From: Dichotomocladium elegans | Lineage: Eukaryota; Mucoromycota; Mucoromycetes; Mucorales; Lichtheimiaceae | Reading direction: 5' to 3' | Assembly (NCBI GenBank): GCA_025716815.1 | Contig: JAIXMN010000023.1 | Span: forward strand, 186,001 to 250,000 | Length of the DNA: 64,000 nt | Shown here: positions 23,063 to 35,193 of the stretch, piece by piece | Layout: each line of letters begins with the position of its first letter | Numbering within the stretch: the first letter of the stretch is position 1 | The notes under the pieces: generated by a model | Databases searched by the model: none | Told to the model about the DNA's origin: nothing | The model's input: only the letters and a program-made list of their open reading frames with translations | Translations under genes and position numbers: made by a program

Positions 23063-24717
23063 ATGGTTACTGTCAAGAACATCTGCTGCATTGGTGCCGG
23101 CTATGTCGGTAAGTTTATCGTTTGCTTTGAATCTGTCGAGGAAGGAAATCCAACGTAATCTTAGCCCATAGTCTAACCTTATGGCAAAAATAGGTGGTCC
23201 CACCTGCGCTGTCATCGCCTACAAGTGCCACGACATCAAGGTCACCATTGTAGATCTGAACGCAGCTCGCATTGCCGCATGGAACTCGGACAAACTCCCC
23301 ATCTATGAACCTGGTCTTGATGAGGTTGTCTTCGACCGTCGCGGCAAGAACCTGTTCTTCTCTACTGATGTCGACAGTGCCATCAACGAAGCTGACCTCA
23401 TCTTTGTCTCGGTCAACACCCCTACCAAGAAGTCGGGTATGGGTGCTGGTATGGCCGCTGACTTGGCGTAAGTAGGATATACAAGGGGAAAACCTGGGCT
23501 TGAAAGAGAAGTGCACGTATCTATGAATCGGGGGTATTGAATGTTTCGTTCTTTGCAGTTATGTCGAGAGCGCCACCCGCCGCATTGCCGAGGTTGCCAA
23601 ATCGTCGAAGATTGTTGTTGAGAAGTCCACTGTGCCTTGCCGCACTGCACAGAGCATGCGCACCATCCTTGAAGCCAACTCGACCCCCGAGCTCAAGTTC
23701 CAGATCCTCTCTAACCCCGAGTTCTTGGCCGAGGGTACAGCCATTAATGATTTGTTGCACCCCGACCGAGTTCTGATCGGTGCCCTGCAGACTGAGGATG
23801 GCATTGCTGCCCAGAATGCCCTGGTCGAAGTCTACACCCACTGGGTCCCGAAAGAACGTGTCATTACCACCAACCTGTGGTCCTCCGAGCTGTCCAAGCT
23901 TGTAAGTGAATCTAAAGAGATACGAAGGGAGAATTGGACTTTTGCTTATCATGTCATGTAGGCTGCCAATGCCATGTTGGCCCAGCGTATCTCTTCAATC
24001 AATGCCCTGTCCGCCATCTGCGAGGCCACGGGTGCCGATGTCGATGAAGTTGCCTATGCCTGCGGTCGCGACAGCCGTCTCGGTCCTAAGTTCCTGAAGG
24101 CCTCAGTCGGCTTCGGCGGTTCCTGCTTCCAGAAGGATATCCTCAACCTTGTCTATCTCTCGCAACAGCTCAATCTCCCTGAGGTTGCTGCCTACTGGAA
24201 TCAGGTGGTCATCATGAATGAATACCAGAAGAAGCGTTTTGTCCGCCAGATTATCTCGACCTTGTTTAACACGATCACCAACAAGAAGATCGCTGTCCTC
24301 GGCTTTGCCTTCAAAAAGGACACCGGTGACACCCGTGAATCCGCAGCCATTACTCTTATCAAAGACTTTATCCAGGAGAGCGCCCGTGTCGCGATCTACG
24401 ACCCCAAGGTTGAGCACGAGCAGATCTACATGGATCTCTCGGAACCCGGCGTTGTTGATACCCGCAAAGAGCTAGAGAAGCAGATCACTATTTGCTCTAA
24501 TGCCTACGAAGCTTGTGAAGGTGCCGATGCTGTCGTCATTGTTACTGAGTGGGATGAGTTCCGTGATGACCAGCTCGATTATGCAAAGATCTACGCCAGC
24601 ATGCACAAGCCTGCTTTCTTGTTTGACGGCCGCTTGTTGGTCAACGCTGCCAAGCTCCGCAAGATTGGCTTCAAGGTCAACGTGATTGGCAAGAATGAGC
24701 TCGCCGGCACCGCCTAA
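23063..24717 (+). CDS. ugd1: UDP-glucose 6-dehydrogenase
   Basis: Four exons (23063-23108, 23194-23467, 23559-23901, 23962-24717) give 472 residues, the usual eukaryotic length. The enzyme oxidises UDP-glucose to UDP-glucuronate with two NAD+, in the cytosol. Visible features are the N-terminal Rossmann motif GAGYVG (11-16), the STVPCRT and [10 protein letters not shown] segments, the catalytic GGSCFQKD with Cys at residue 276 (the position used in animal UGDH), and the C-terminal [13 protein letters not shown] block. The product feeds glucuronate-containing wall polymers, which are prominent in Mucoromycota; the link to this organism is inference. Codon use is C-rich at third positions compared with neighbours, suggesting high expression. 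The gene converges on guanine deaminase with 277 nt between stops. Confidence 0.97.
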
Positions 24718-24994
24718 ACTAAACACCCATGTACAGTTCTTATCCCTTCCCTCTTCCCTCTCGCAGTCCATTTGAGAGAGAGAAAATCAAAACAAGAAAC
24801 TCGTTTATAGAATTGGAGTAGATTCCATAACGTGGTTTTTATCCCTTCACCCTATATCTCATTTCCTCCACACATATACACTCGCACTCTCACGCTTTTT
24901 TGTCTCCTCTTCCTCGTTCTCTTTCAATACAAAAGTGCATTTTTCTTCCGTTTTCATCCGACAAGTAGGTTGCTCAGAGAATTTTGATATCCAA

Positions 24995-26498
24995 TTAATA
25001 TGCATGTGCGACGCGTCGGCCACCAACCCAGACAGTCAAGATATTTCTATCATCTCCGAGATTAATAAATTTCTCGACCTTGTCGGCCCAACCTTCTGTC
25101 TCGTCGAACAGGTCAATGGGCGATAGATCCACATTAAGATCGATCAACAGTGCATCGAACTGCTTGCCGACCTCAAACGACCCCACTCGATTCTCAAGCC
25201 CGAGGCATGTTGCCCCGCCCATCGTAGCTAAATGCAGACCGGTGACCCAGTCAACAATGAGAGACGGGTCGTTGCCATGTTTTGCACAGAGATGTCGCGA
25301 CGCAACAGCAAGGTGCCGAATTGCGTTGAGCATCGAGGGTGAATATCCGCCTGCGATATCGGTTCCCAACCCGGTTTTGACTTCTTTGTGAGCCTGCAGG
25401 GGATAAATGCCATTGGCAAAATAAGCATTTGAGAGCGGACAGACTGCAATCCCTGCTTGGCGCTCGATGAGGATCGCTGTGTCCTGCGAAGACAGGTGGA
25501 CACCGTGGGCCAAGACTGTTTTGGGTGTCAGGAGACCGAATTGGTCAAACAGGCACGTGTCCGATCTGTCCTCGCCGTACAATGTCGCGACAAAACGGAT
25601 TTCGTCGAGAGACTCTGAGATATGCGACTGGATCGGCAAGTTTTTCTCTCTGGCGAGTATGCCAAGCCGCGCCAGGAGGGCAGAGGAACAGGATGGCAAA
25701 AAGCGGGGCGTGATCACAGCCTGGAGGCGCTCGGGCTGCCCTTTAGATTCGCAGTAGGCCACAAAAGACTCGGTGGCTGTGATGGCCTCTTCGGTCGTCT
25801 CCGTGTAATCCTCCGCACCATACTGATCGATGCATACCTTACCAACGAAAGCACGCTGACCCTGGGTGAAAGCCGTTTCTGCAAGTATCATACTAGCCTC
25901 TAGATGGATGGTTGCAAAATATCTTGCATGCGATAAGCATGCGTTAGTGTAGCTCTTCACCTCTCTCTCTCTGTGTGTATGTGTATGTGTCGTTTTTATG
26001 CGGGTCATTCCATATGCTTACAGCGCGGTTGTGGTGCCATTCCGAAGTAGGCGATCCACCAGTTTGGGGTAGACTTGCTTAGCCCAGCTGACATCTGCGA
26101 ATCGCTTTTCAGCTGGGTACGCGTATTTCTTCAACCTAGATATTGAACAACAATTAATATCACCTACAACGAGGGAGGATATGTCTTATGGAACGGTTTT
26201 ACCAATCCATAAGCGGTACATCTGTGCCTGTACCCGCGTAAGCGATTTGGGGCGCATGAATATGCGTATCAACAAAACCAGGCAAAAGGAACTGAGTTGA
26301 TGACATCTTAATAATATCTCCATCTTTAAGCTGATGGTGTTGTCCCATGGCCTCGATTGTTGGTATGAGCTCGGTCTCATCGACATTGGAAGCAACTGCG
26401 ATAATGTCGCCCTTCGTGTCCGTCACCAAGAGGGTATTTTCCAGTATTGTTAGTTCTCCCCGGGTTGGGGTATGGACGAGCGTGCCATAAATAAGCAT
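24995..26498 (-). CDS. gud1: Guanine deaminase
   Basis: Three exons (26498-26203, 26135-26022, 25922-24995) give 445 residues. The enzyme hydrolyses guanine to xanthine plus ammonia in purine salvage. It is an amidohydrolase: the PGFVDTHIHAPQ metal-binding HxH lies near residue 79, SHISES and AHGVHLS carry later His ligands, and GLGTDIAGG carries the last Asp. The N terminus MLIYGTLVHTPT matches the family start, and the ATG at 26498 is the first in frame. An AG directly upstream (26502-26503), with a plausible donor near 26560, suggests an intron in the 5' UTR. The exon 2-3 join restores TTTALYFATIHLEAS, as expected in the family. Confidence 0.94.
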
Positions 26499-26922
26499 AA
26501 CCTGCACAAAGTGTCAAGGAGATAAGTGGCAGTATTTTTTGAAAGGAGACGCGGGATTACCTGGTATACTTATTAGATCAGCCGAACCGCCGTACCGTCA
26601 TGCAGCATGCATAGAGTGGACTTTGAACTCAAACAGCTGAAGCTTTTGGGCGTAAGGATTCAAGGCGTGTGGATGGGCAACTGTGTCTTTTTTTTTGGGT
26701 CTCTCTCGACTAGTTCCGCGATAAAAAACGAGCGCCCTGCTATCAACGCTATCCTATGAAAGATCCATTATTGAAGTATACCGTACGCATTCTCCTCTTG
26801 TTGTTTACAATCCTATACCGAAAGGACAGCTCCCTATTTGTGCCTTTTTTCGTATTCCGTTTACGAAGTTGAAAGCGAAAGCGAAAGCCTTATTTATTTT
26901 TTCTTGGTTTCTATTGTTCAGT
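26499..26922. other. Divergent intergenic region
   Basis: Lies between the starts of guanine deaminase (-) and the Cys-rich membrane protein (+), so it should hold both promoters. A T-run at about 26690-26697 and a GAAAGC repeat at about 26870-26887 are visible. No gene seen. Confidence 0.45.
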
Positions 26923-27519
26923 ATGCGACAAAACGTACAAGTCTATCTCACGTCGATTTCCACTTGGCTTATATTCTTCGCTGTATCGATCACACAATGT
27001 TATGCAGCTAATCCCATCTTTTTCTGCAAATGCTTCTGTGGATCCAACAGCACGATCTTCGAAATACCCATGGGCGATCAAAAACCGTGTAGCAATTGCA
27101 CCAAGCAGTATTGCCTTGACAACGTCCAAGACGGTTTGTGCGATGGAATTGCAGATGAGACATGTCCTAGCAATGATTTCCGGACATCATGTTTTGGTAA
27201 ATTCAGATTGAATGCGAGAGAGAAGGAGAAAAGTGGGGACTATGGCCTCCAGAAGTTGGTGATATATTGCAACTGACCGAATTTGGAAGCACGCGATTCG
27301 GTCAAGGATGAGGCAATCGTCTGTCTCTTTTTAATCCTCACCGGTGGCCTCGTGGTATCTGCAGCGCTCAAACCCTACTATCAACGGTGGCGTTCGGTAA
27401 TTTATAAAGGAGGCTGGGGAGAAACAAAAGGGAAAGAAAAGAGTATGCAAATTGATTGGGTTTGCTTATGGCTGAAAATCGTCTCTTCCCACCCCATGAC
27501 ATAGCAGGTGCGGCCCTGA
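26923..27519 (+). CDS. Small Cys-rich secretory-pathway protein with one C-terminal membrane helix
   Basis: The first exon (26923-27196) encodes a signal peptide (residues 1-28, hydrophobic WLIFFAVSI, then QCYA) and a Cys-rich domain with CKCFCGSNST, CSNCTKQYCLD and DETCPSND. The second (27290-27396) encodes DSVKDE, a helix (IVCLFLILTGGLVVSAAL) and a basic end (KPYYQRWRS). The layout is a lumenal zinc-knuckle-like or disulphide domain anchored by one helix. I recall similarly built uncharacterised fungal proteins but cannot name the family. The end is uncertain: splicing from 27397 to about 27508 gives a tail of a few residues ending at 27519, while reading through ends at 27504. Length is about 130-165 residues. 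Confidence 0.65.
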
Positions 27520-28545
27520 CCTTTTGCATTTAATGCGGATGAAGAGAAAAAGAGAGAGAGAGAGAGAGCCTTTTTAATGGCTATTGTCAAAGACTGTAAA
27601 TATTCGATCAGAGGGAAGGCCTCTTCTTTTCCTTTTCAGGAGCGTCTCTCTGTTTACTTGTTCCGATGGTGGCGGTAATGAAATAAACTTTCTCGTTCTT
27701 TCAAAATAGTCGTTCGATTGCTGCCCTTCGTAGTTAAATAAAAATATCTATAAACTCCCCCTTCGTGACGTTAGGGTCACAGATGCTACAGCAACGAACA
27801 GAAAGTAGATGACCGCGTCTACCCTATTTATCCGGACAGATGGGAATCCAAATGCCCTATGGACCTTCTGGACATACCAAAGGCCACTGTTATTTTTGAG
27901 TATCATATCAACAGCGTATTGGGATATACAGTATTTCAGGACATAAAGTGCGAAATGTTCTAGGAGGTTGCATGCCGATCTTCTGCCCACTGGAAGGGAA
28001 GGTGAGAATATTAAATGTTGCAATGGACAGGAATATCAACAGAGAAGTAGAGCCGAATCCTCTGATACAAAAGCCAACCTGGCGTATTCCGGATATCGGA
28101 TGTTGTGCCAAATTGAGTGCATGCCCGCCCAGTCTCTTTTTCACTCTCTCCACTTCCAGAGTACCTGTCGCACCCGCGCCCCCCGTCCCCGCCATCGCTA
28201 TCTGCACTCGTGCAACCTTAGTCAATAGGATGTTATTTCTGGAAGAGGAAATATCAACGCTCATTATCCCCGTCCATGCGCTCCCTCTCTTCTCTCTCTC
28301 TCTGCACACAGCCGAAGTTGCTTGAGCTCCATCGATCTTAAAATAGCGGCCATGATATGAGATCAAATGGATTTTCAAGGGAGAGAGAACAAAGGCAAAG
28401 TGAAAAGCAGGTCTTCGCTGCTGCATGCTTCAATCAAAGCCTGAAATTGGGGAGTGTGCTTTTTGCTGAGAAACAATATGTGTTCCAAGGTGTCCATATA
28501 GAGCTTTCATGGTTTCCTCTTTTCCCGCTTCCACTTTTCACAACC
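27520..28545. other. Intergenic; no convincing gene
   Basis: The longest open frames are on the - strand (27908-28426 and 27748-28023). They have no recognisable motif and are not joined by convincing splice sites, so I do not call a gene. A GA repeat lies at about 27550-27568. Confidence 0.45.
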
Positions 28546-31189
28546 ATGAGTACCAGCATCATCAACCCCGCATCCCAAATGTCCAACTGCCCTATACCCC
28601 AGGATCAGGAGGTTTTTGCTCCTTCAATCCACTCAGACAGTCTAGAGACAGCATCATTATCCTCGAGCACATCCTCCCATGGCGACACCAGTATAAGTAC
28701 CCCATTTGAACAACACACACCCATAGAAAAAGTTCCCTTGAAAGAAGACAGGCTGCCACCACCTCCCCCTCCACACGCACCAGAAGAGCCCGATCCTCAT
28801 ACCGCTTTAAAAGATTCGCCGCTGCAACCACAAGGTAAATAGAAATCCGAAAGCAAACGTTACTTGCCTTCGCTATTTTTGACGCCCATGGATATCTAAA
28901 CTCATAAAAAGGAAAACAACCCATTATGATAGATCATGACGATCCAAAAACAAGCGCTGCCATAAATGATACCAACAGTGTACGCGAGTCTTGTTCGTCT
29001 GGGGATTCATTCTATAGTAATCAAGAGGACGAAGAGGTCCAAACCTCTTCCCTGAGTAAAGACGAGGAATACAAGAAGAAAAAAGAAGAAAAAGAGGAAG
29101 AGGAGGAGGAATATGAAGGCAATGATGACACTGACGAAGACTCGACACCAGCGACTTCGGCAGCCATTCCTTCTCCTTGCCCCTCTACAAAGGAAGATAA
29201 TGACGTGAAGACCGAAACGATACCCGATCCCACTGCTATACCATCAGTGGATCCAATAATATCGGTCACAACCGATAGTGTTACAATTGATACCACCCCC
29301 GCTCCTCTTGACCATATTTCTTCAACTGCAAATTCGCTTATCCTGAAGCCAACTCCCATCATCACCGCTTCTCAACAGCAGCAGCAACCTTCCCGCCTGT
29401 ATGGTCTATGGTCGACAATCAAAAACGCATCGACCGGGAGACGCTGGCCGTCCAATCCTTCACTGCGCCAACAGCACCAAGGCGATTCGCCGACGATCAT
29501 TGAACACAGCAGTGTTGCGGCACCGCATCGGGAGCAGTTGTTACAACAGCGCAGCGTCTCAGAACCCGTGCTTGGACAGGAAGATCATCTTCTCGTGCAA
29601 ATGGAACAGCTTAATATCGCCAATACGAGTGATCCTAAAGCCCGAATGATTGCTACCCTGCGGCGACAGTCGGTTCGAGAAAGTTTAAGGAGTCAATACC
29701 ATGGCAAGGATGATTACGATTGGGGTAAGTTATTGAGATGCAATAAGCCCACGTTTGTAACACACGGGTACGCGTTAGATTTCTGGGCCGGTCTGCTCTG
29801 CGAGTCTTCGCAAACCCTCAAGTTCAAGCAAGACCTTATTCAACAAGTTCAACGCGGAGTGCCGCCTTCAATCAGAGGCATGGTCTGGCAGCTACTTGCA
29901 AATTCGAAAGATGTGGTGCTTCATGATCGATATATTGAGCTTCTCAAGGCACCAAGTGCGTATGACAAAATGATCCAACGTGACCTAGCACGCACGTTTC
30001 CGGGACACAAGTTTTTCAAAGACCGGGATGGCGTCGGTCAAGAGGGCCTCTATAACGTTGTCCGCGCATATAGCGTTCATGATGAGGACGTCGGGTACTG
30101 TCAGGGTCTTGCTTTTATTGTAGGACCGCTTCTATTGAATGTAATTACTTTGACGAGAATCCAGGCGGTGTACATCCCAGACTTATGATGATCTCTCTAG
30201 ATGCCGGATGATGAGGCCTTTTGCGTCCTTGTTCGGCTCATGAACAACTATGGACTGAGAGGGCACTTCACGCCCGACATGGAGGGCCTTCACCTACGGC
30301 TCTATCAGTTTGACACACTAGTGGAAGAATACTTGCCTCACTTGGCACGACACCTCAATCAACAGGGAGTAGGGTCGACGATGTATGCCTCTCAATGGTT
30401 TATGACCCTCTTCGCCTATAAATTTCCGCTTGACCTCGTGTTCCGGATATACGACCTGATCCTTGCTCAGGGTGTGTGCGCTATCTTCCAGTTTTCCATT
30501 GCTCTCCTAAAACGAAATGAGACAATGATTCTTGGCCTGGATTTTGAGCATCTGCTAAATTTTTTGAAGAATGGGCTCTTTGAAGAATACCAAGTAAGTT
30601 GGCTGGAGCGAAAGAATAAAAACAGAAGCATGTCTAAATGATTTGTGGAACGTAGGACGACGATCGACAGTTGGTGGCAGATGCGTGTGCATTTGATATC
30701 ACGCCAAAGCGGCTCGCCCAGCTCGAGAAGGAGCATAAGACCCAAATGGCTCGCGAGATGCAGGATGCTCGGACTCTCGATCAACTTCAGAAGAGCAATA
30801 ATGATCTCAAGATTCAAGCCAAGGCGCTCGAGCGAGCTACCGCCACGATGCAGAAGGAACACAGCGATATCCAAGAGCAGCTCAGGCGCAGCAGAGCGGA
30901 TTGGGCACATGCCAACGACGAGCGTCAGTCGCTCTCAGACCTCGTCGGATTGCTGCAGCAGGAGATTAAGCTCCTCCCGAGCCGGATAGAATCCCAATGT
31001 AGAAGCCAGTTTGAAGATCTCTGTCAGTTGAATGCCACACTAGTGGAACGGAATTCTTCGCTTGAGGACCAGTTAGCGGGGATGGAGATGCTGGTCATTG
31101 ACATGAAGATGCGCTACGCCCAAAGCGAAAATGAGCGTGGCGAACTGCAGCAGAAAATCAACGAGATGAAGCGTCTGATTGGTGCTTGA
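28546..31189 (+). CDS. TBC-domain Rab GTPase-activating protein (Gyp5/EVI5-like)
   Basis: Four exons (28546-28834, 28912-30140, 30201-30593, 30656-31189) give 814 residues. Order: a low-complexity N terminus with a Lys/Glu block (KKKKEEKEEEEEEYE), a TBC domain at about 405-630, then a coiled coil to the C terminus (about 645-812). The TBC catalytic signatures are intact: RGVPPSIRGMVWQLL, the arginine finger in QRDLARTFPGH and the glutamine finger in YCQGL. Such proteins speed GTP hydrolysis on Rabs; a TBC plus C-terminal coiled coil is the Gyp5/Gyl1 and EVI5 layout, which acts on Ypt1/Rab11-type Rabs in ER-Golgi and exocytic traffic. The specific Rab is not predictable here. The acceptor at 28911 is A-rich and weak, but the frame is continuous across it. 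Confidence 0.88.
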
Positions 31190-33086
31190 TTTTTTTCTGT
31201 TCTTTGCTCTTATGTTTTCACTATTTTTATTGTTACATGCTACTAAATAAATAACGAGGCTTGGATGTCTTTTGACTCTTTCTCTGCTACTGTGCTGTCC
31301 TCGTAAAGTCTGTGTGCCTAACATTATATGTAGAACATATGGCATGTTTATGTATTTCCATTTCAAAATGTTCCTGGCGGGACTCTTCTTTTTTACAGTG
31401 AGAGGGTGTCATGATTGCCAAGAGAGGGACGCACAATGCTTCAGGAAGACTTGAAGCGATAGTTTTCCAAGTCACTAACTGCACCGAAGTCGGCCTTGCC
31501 ATGGAATAAGGTAGCCATGGACAACCCGAACGATTCGTATACTTTCAGGGGTGGCTCGCTGCATTACCTAGCTCATCACCCTGTGGGTTTTCCGCTGCTG
31601 CGCCACGATACTCAGTACATGCGGCCCTGTTTGTTGCATCCGCACACTCCTATCATTTTACATATTTAACCTGCTTTGTTCGTTTTTAATGTGGTTCTGA
31701 AAAAAAAAATTCCAAGAAATATTCTTTACAAAAGATGATCGAAGTCACTGGTTCTACAACAATGGATTTAGCATTCATATATTCAGGATGATCATTTTCA
31801 AACAATATACGGCTACGTACTTTGAGGTCTAAAGCGTCAGCAACCTCCCTATTCATGCCTTGTGATCTCCGATGACGTTTGATCCATTGGATATAGCGAA
31901 TGTCTTTTTCGTTTTACCTTATTTGCGCCCATTTTTTATAAAGCCGGATTTCTTTGTGTACTTTGATTAAATCATTTGACCCTTCAAAAAATCCAGAGCT
32001 ATGTATTCTAAGGGTTAATTGGCACACATTGCCCAGCAAGCACCAATTATCAGAAACAACTAGCGAGTGACCATGCAAGCAAATATTCCGAATAATGAGG
32101 TTACACGGCTTCTTGATTTCCCGAGGACATAGTTGCGGAACACCGCTATAAGTCTAGTATAAACATCAAGCGATGATGGCTAAAAGAGATAATTGTGAGT
32201 GAATATACACCGTCTTATATAGTAATACCCTCTGTTTCCAACCAAATCGCATCACCGAAATAAAGTAACATTATGCCGACCGGTTTACAGTGTACCTTGT
32301 TTTATCTTGTAACACATCCCCTCGTTCTTCTCAATGCATATAATTCATCCTGAAGCTCAACCATGAGCATATTCTGAGGACAAGGGCGAGAAGAAACCGA
32401 TGAAATGATATATTATAGCATTGGTCACAACTTAATAGGACGTCTTTGCGCTCTGAGACAATATATATATATATATATATATATCGCTCCTTCATGGTCG
32501 TCGAAGCACATCATACATATGTGCTCGGTTTACTACGTTCAATGCAATAATGACTCCGATGTGCTTCATAAAAGGATACGCTGTGACCTTTTTCGGTTGG
32601 CGAAGGCATTGTTGTATCTTTGTGCAAGGTGTTTCTATTATGCCATATTTAGACATAATTCATTCGCAATTAACAAGCGGGACCGATTGGACTGTGAACT
32701 GGATGATATCGAATCAGCTCTTTATCAAACAAGACGACCGGCAAGTTCAAACTCTTCAGTGTGATGGTGAAGGATGGGCTCCGTCGAAAAGATGCAAAGG
32801 TTGCCTGCGTCTGCGGAGCGTGCCACTAACCACGTGTGTAAGTGAGAAATTAGTTGTCACACAGGTGTTGGGATGCGTTGCTCTGGGAGATTCGTCCTTC
32901 AGTTCCAAACCATTAGCCTGCGTCTCCTTTTTATTGCACAAACTGCATTGCGATTACTCTATCTTAATTTTACTTACTGCAACCTTTATCGCATATATAA
33001 AGTTAGGTTTGTGATCATGTCGGTTCATTTTCTCACTCCACCATCAGTCCATTCCTTTTTTTTCCTTCTGCTTTCAACAATTATTC
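31190..33086. other. Intergenic, about 1.9 kb; no gene recognised
   Basis: Both strands show only short open frames without motifs. An (AT)n run sits at about 32461-32484. The last 80 bases before the Ccc1 start are T/C-rich, as in other leaders here. Confidence 0.45.
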
Positions 33087-34171
33087 ATGTCGTATCAATT
33101 GCTCAATCGACACTCTGCCGAAGATACTCATGAACCCAAAGAGACGGGTGGCCATGTCGGTATCAACATGGGTAATACCGCAGACGGCGAAGCAACCGCC
33201 CGTATTCCGCATCGTCTGGAGCTCCAGAAGAAGAGCTTGAAAAGCCATATTGAAGATCACTTTGATCGACCTGAAATTGTGCGCGACTGCATCTTGGGTC
33301 TTTCGGACGGACTGACCGTACCATTTGCCTTGGCAGCAGGGTTGTCGAGTTTGGGAGATACTAGAATTGTTATCTTTGGTGGACTCGCTGGTATAATGAC
33401 AACGCATAGGTGTATCATTCTTTTCTTCTAACTCGATTGTATTTTTTCTTTATAAAAAATTTAGAGCTGGTCTCGGGAGCCATCTCCATGGGGCTAGGTG
33501 GATACTTGGCAGCCAGATCCGATGCTGATCATTACGCGACTGAGCGAGAGCGTGAAGGTAGAGAAACAGGGATAAACCTCACGTAATACGAGTCTCATAT
33601 CCATTGATAACGTTGTTAGAGCGTGAGGTGGAGCTCTACCCGAATGAAGAAGAAGAAGAGATCGTCGAGCTTCTTGAACCGTACGGACTGGATCGTGAGT
33701 CCATAGAACCCATGTTTGTCAAGTTTCGCCAGAATACACAGAAATTTGTGGATTTTATGATGAAATTTGAGCTCAATCTGGAAGAACCCGACCCTAACCG
33801 AAGCATGGTAAGCCGGAATGATAGGAGCGAGCTAATAAAAAGTAAGAAATGTTAATGTTGCGCCTACATAGATCTCTGCTTTGACCATCGGTCTTTCATA
33901 TCTATTTGGAGGATTTATTCCATTGCTTCCGTACATGGTCGTCTCGGAAGCAAAGGATGCCATGTTCTATTCGGTGATTGTGACATCCATGACGCTACTC
34001 CTTTTTGGCTATGTCAAGAGTATCTATCTTCGTCCAGCACAAGCACTAATGGGAGCATTGCAGACCTTGGCAATTGGAGCAGTCGCGGCTGCATGCAGTT
34101 ACGGGATTGTCGCATACGTCAACTCAAACAATTCACCTACATCGGAGACTGTTGGCGTTGCATTCCATTAA
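33087..34171 (+). CDS. ccc1: Vacuolar iron transporter Ccc1/VIT1 family
   Basis: Four exons (33087-33390, 33465-33557, 33620-33807, 33872-34171) give 294 residues. The family moves Fe2+ (and Mn2+) from the cytosol into the vacuole in exchange for protons. Visible are the first helix with DCILGLSDGLTVPFALAAGLSSL, a second with ELVSGAISMGLGGYLAARSDADHY, the soluble Glu-rich hairpin (EREVELYPNEEEEEI through KFELNLEEPDPNRS) that forms the metal-binding domain, then three further helices (SALTIGLSYLFGGFIPLLPY; SVIVTSMTLLLFGYV; LQTLAIGAVAAACSY). Five helices and the Met/Glu-bearing hairpin are standard for VIT1. In fungi expression is usually iron-dependent; no iron-regulatory element was identified upstream. 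Confidence 0.93.
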
Positions 34172-35193
34172 CAGCAGCACGTCCGGTTCTCTCGTAGCTA
34201 AACGATTGTATTCAAGCCACAAAAATCGCCTCCTACCCTTAGCCTTTGTTTATGATCCCATAACATCGATGTGGATGATCGATATATATATATATATATC
34301 CATATATAATGGGTGCTGAACCCGCCTTTGTTCAATATTAAAGTTGTATATTTTTGTATTTGTTTTTGTGCAACATGGTGATCGCGATAGTCCTTGCCGG
34401 AGCAGATAGCTATGTTGCTTGGCATGACCCTTTCCCCGTTCAGCTCTACTTCACTCCTTGTATTTATACGCCAAGCACCGCTGGTCGTTAATTATCCACT
34501 GACCATTTCAATCACCTCACGCAAAAACGCCAAGCTATTCCGATATTCTCAAACATAAAGCTGCGGTTCCCAGTTTGCAAAGGACCCCGAGTAGACAGTT
34601 CAAATAAGCTTATAACCGATCAACAATGTCTCTTGGCTGATCGAGGGGAGTACGATTTTGTGCGGCAAACCTTTGATGCAGCGACTTGCGACTATCTCAT
34701 CAGACGTTTTCAGCACCGGAGCGAGTGCACTGCATCTTGGTTGATATAGTCAATTCTTCGAGACATCGGACACTACTCATCTTCGATACGGCCAATGAAA
34801 GCGTACACTTCCGCAACCGCCTCCTACACCTATTGCCATCCCGTACGGTGATAACATCCCGTGCTGGGGTCGAGGCGTCTTTTATGCTGTTTGTCAAAGA
34901 ATTAACGTTGTCCAATGTGGACCATACCCATAAATCACCAAAAAATGGCTCTACACTACGGTCAGATCAGCTCTTTGTCCCCTTTTTCAACCAACGTTGG
35001 CGTTCTGGTAACCTGGAGTCGGTTTCTTGCCAAACTCCTCACGTACTATCACCGCAGCCCTATCGACATCTTCTAGCCTTGTATGCCTTTAATCCTCCAT
35101 CTCTATCTCTCCATATTTCACACATTGTATTTGTCAGTAGTCTTATTTGTAATATCTTATTCTGTACATTTATGGAGAGTAGGAAACTATTAT
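34172..35193. other. Intergenic between convergent ccc1 and SNAPC3
   Basis: A 178-codon open frame (34686-35222, +) covers much of this space and runs antisense into the last SNAPC3 exon. It has no motif or helix and is more likely chance. An AT repeat lies at about 34280-34300. Confidence 0.4.

Noticed and set aside
27908..28426. 172-codon - strand open frame, possible small gene
   Set aside because: No recognisable domain, no good splice partner, and the opposite strand is equally open.
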